The notes under the pieces were generated by a model. The model worked only from the letters and a program-made list of their open reading frames with translations, did not search any database and was not told the DNA's origin. Position numbers and translations under genes: made by a program. Shown here piece by piece: positions 63,678-64,000 of a stretch of 64,000 nt of DNA. Position 1 is the first letter of the stretch; each line of letters begins with the position of its first letter. This stretch comes from Raphanus sativus (taxonomy: Eukaryota > Streptophyta > Magnoliopsida > Brassicales > Brassicaceae): assembly GCF_000801105.2 (NCBI RefSeq), contig NC_079515.1, positions 26,931,407-26,995,406 on the forward strand, given 5' to 3'.

Positions 63678-64000
63678 ATGGGAGATTCAGTACCTCTCAA
63701 ACTGGCACTGCCTAAGCTGAAGTACCCTATTGGTCAACAGCCAAAGAAGAAATCATCAATAAACCAATATTCAAGCTCAACGTATATCTCGACTGTTCAG
63801 AGTATTCTTACAGTAGATGAGATGAGAAGAGTGCGAGAGTCGTCTATTGGACCTGTAATGAGGCTGATCGAGCGTGGATTGAAATTATCAGCAAAGATTG
63901 TCTACTCTGTTCTCGCAAGAAGCATCGTTACTATCAAAGATAACGAAGCCTGGTTCCATTTCGGTGCGCAGCCAATGAGGTTCTCGATAAGAGAATTCCA
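63678..64000 (+). CDS. DUF1985-type transposon protein, N-terminal part
   Basis: The frame opens at MGDSVPLKLALPKLKYPIGQ and stays open to the window end (107 codons). ESSIGPVMRLIERGLKLSAK, then VYSVLARSIVTIKDNEAWFH and FGAQPMRFSIREF match the shape of the DUF1985 domain, which in crucifers sits before an Ulp1-type peptidase in Mutator-like elements. The peptidase would lie beyond 64000. It is a mobile-element protein and not a host gene. I am recognising the family from its pattern only. Confidence 0.68.
   Translation, partial: MGDSVPLKLALPKLKYPIGQQPKKKSSINQYSSSTYISTVQSILTVDEMRRVRESSIGPVMRLIERGLKLSAKIVYSVLARSIVTIKDNEAWFHFGAQPMRFSIREF

Larger units (their letters stand above)
62102..64000 (+). 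mobile_element. Mutator-like element (left part), DUF1985 class
   Basis: 62102 onward begins GGGCAATTGTCCAAAATAG, and the block through CACAAAAATGACACC and CACAAAATAGCATTC is the terminal pattern of many crucifer Mutator-like elements (a run of 'aaaatagca' and 'aaaaatgac' blocks). A leader with CTCC-rich sequence (62230-62500) follows, then noncoding sequence with internal repeats, then a DUF1985 coding region. The other end lies outside the window, so length and target duplication are unknown. Confidence 0.7.

Overview
This is plant nuclear DNA from a crucifer, most likely Brassica or a close relative. The evidence is AT-rich intergenic DNA, GT-AG introns, and an ordered series of genes that I recognise (from memory, no search run) as matching Arabidopsis At3g59630 to At3g59800 in order. 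The Arabidopsis neighbours At3g59760 and At3g59780 are not seen in the interval, as expected if gene loss followed polyploidy.

Layout. 1-2092 (-): DPH2, cut by the window start. 3427-4862 (+): plastid-targeted glycine-rich membrane protein. 5310-5856 (+): mitochondrial ribosomal protein L43. 6.0-14.6 kb is a rearranged, AT-rich stretch. It holds relics of a partial duplication of the BAGP1 region, an unrecognised degraded coding stretch, a 48-residue orphan peptide gene with a TATA box, and a Helitron whose empty site is preserved near 6.09 kb. 14600-18456 (-): BAGP1 (C2-GRAM-VASt, 18 exons), with a 5'-truncated LINE (18708-20749) just upstream, bounded by a perfect 17-bp target duplication. 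23245-25098 (+): acidic protein of unknown function. 28861-29448 (+): intronless basic protein. 31.5-32.8 kb: two small LINE tails and a MITE. 34111-36463 (+): IQD13-like.

36967-37311 (-) holds what I consider the most interesting item: two tandem copies of a sequence that folds as a box H/ACA snoRNA, downstream of a telo-box/Site II promoter. 38792-41957 (-): short-chain dehydrogenase with a 1.66-kb Helitron in its last intron and another Helitron just 3' of it. 44826-46895 (-): L-type lectin receptor kinase with one in-frame stop in the lectin domain. 47-49 kb: a further Helitron and an SF3A1-like SURP pseudogene. 49399-55844 (-): SAC9, 13 coding exons. 57755-60223 (+): MPK10-like kinase with altered catalytic residues. 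60.6 kb: orphan 3' exon of an RS-rich protein. 60.97-61.69 kb: a Helitron on the minus strand. From 62.1 kb to the end: the left part of a Mutator-like element encoding a DUF1985 protein.

The host genes are unrelated housekeeping, signalling and lipid-phosphatase genes, not an operon. Differences from the ancestral order come mainly from rolling-circle elements, LINEs and MITEs landing in introns and flanks. Exon boundaries were set by hand from splice signals, phase and known family sequence. Where a multi-exon gene is listed, the span covers the coding region from first to last coding base and the exons are given in the evidence.
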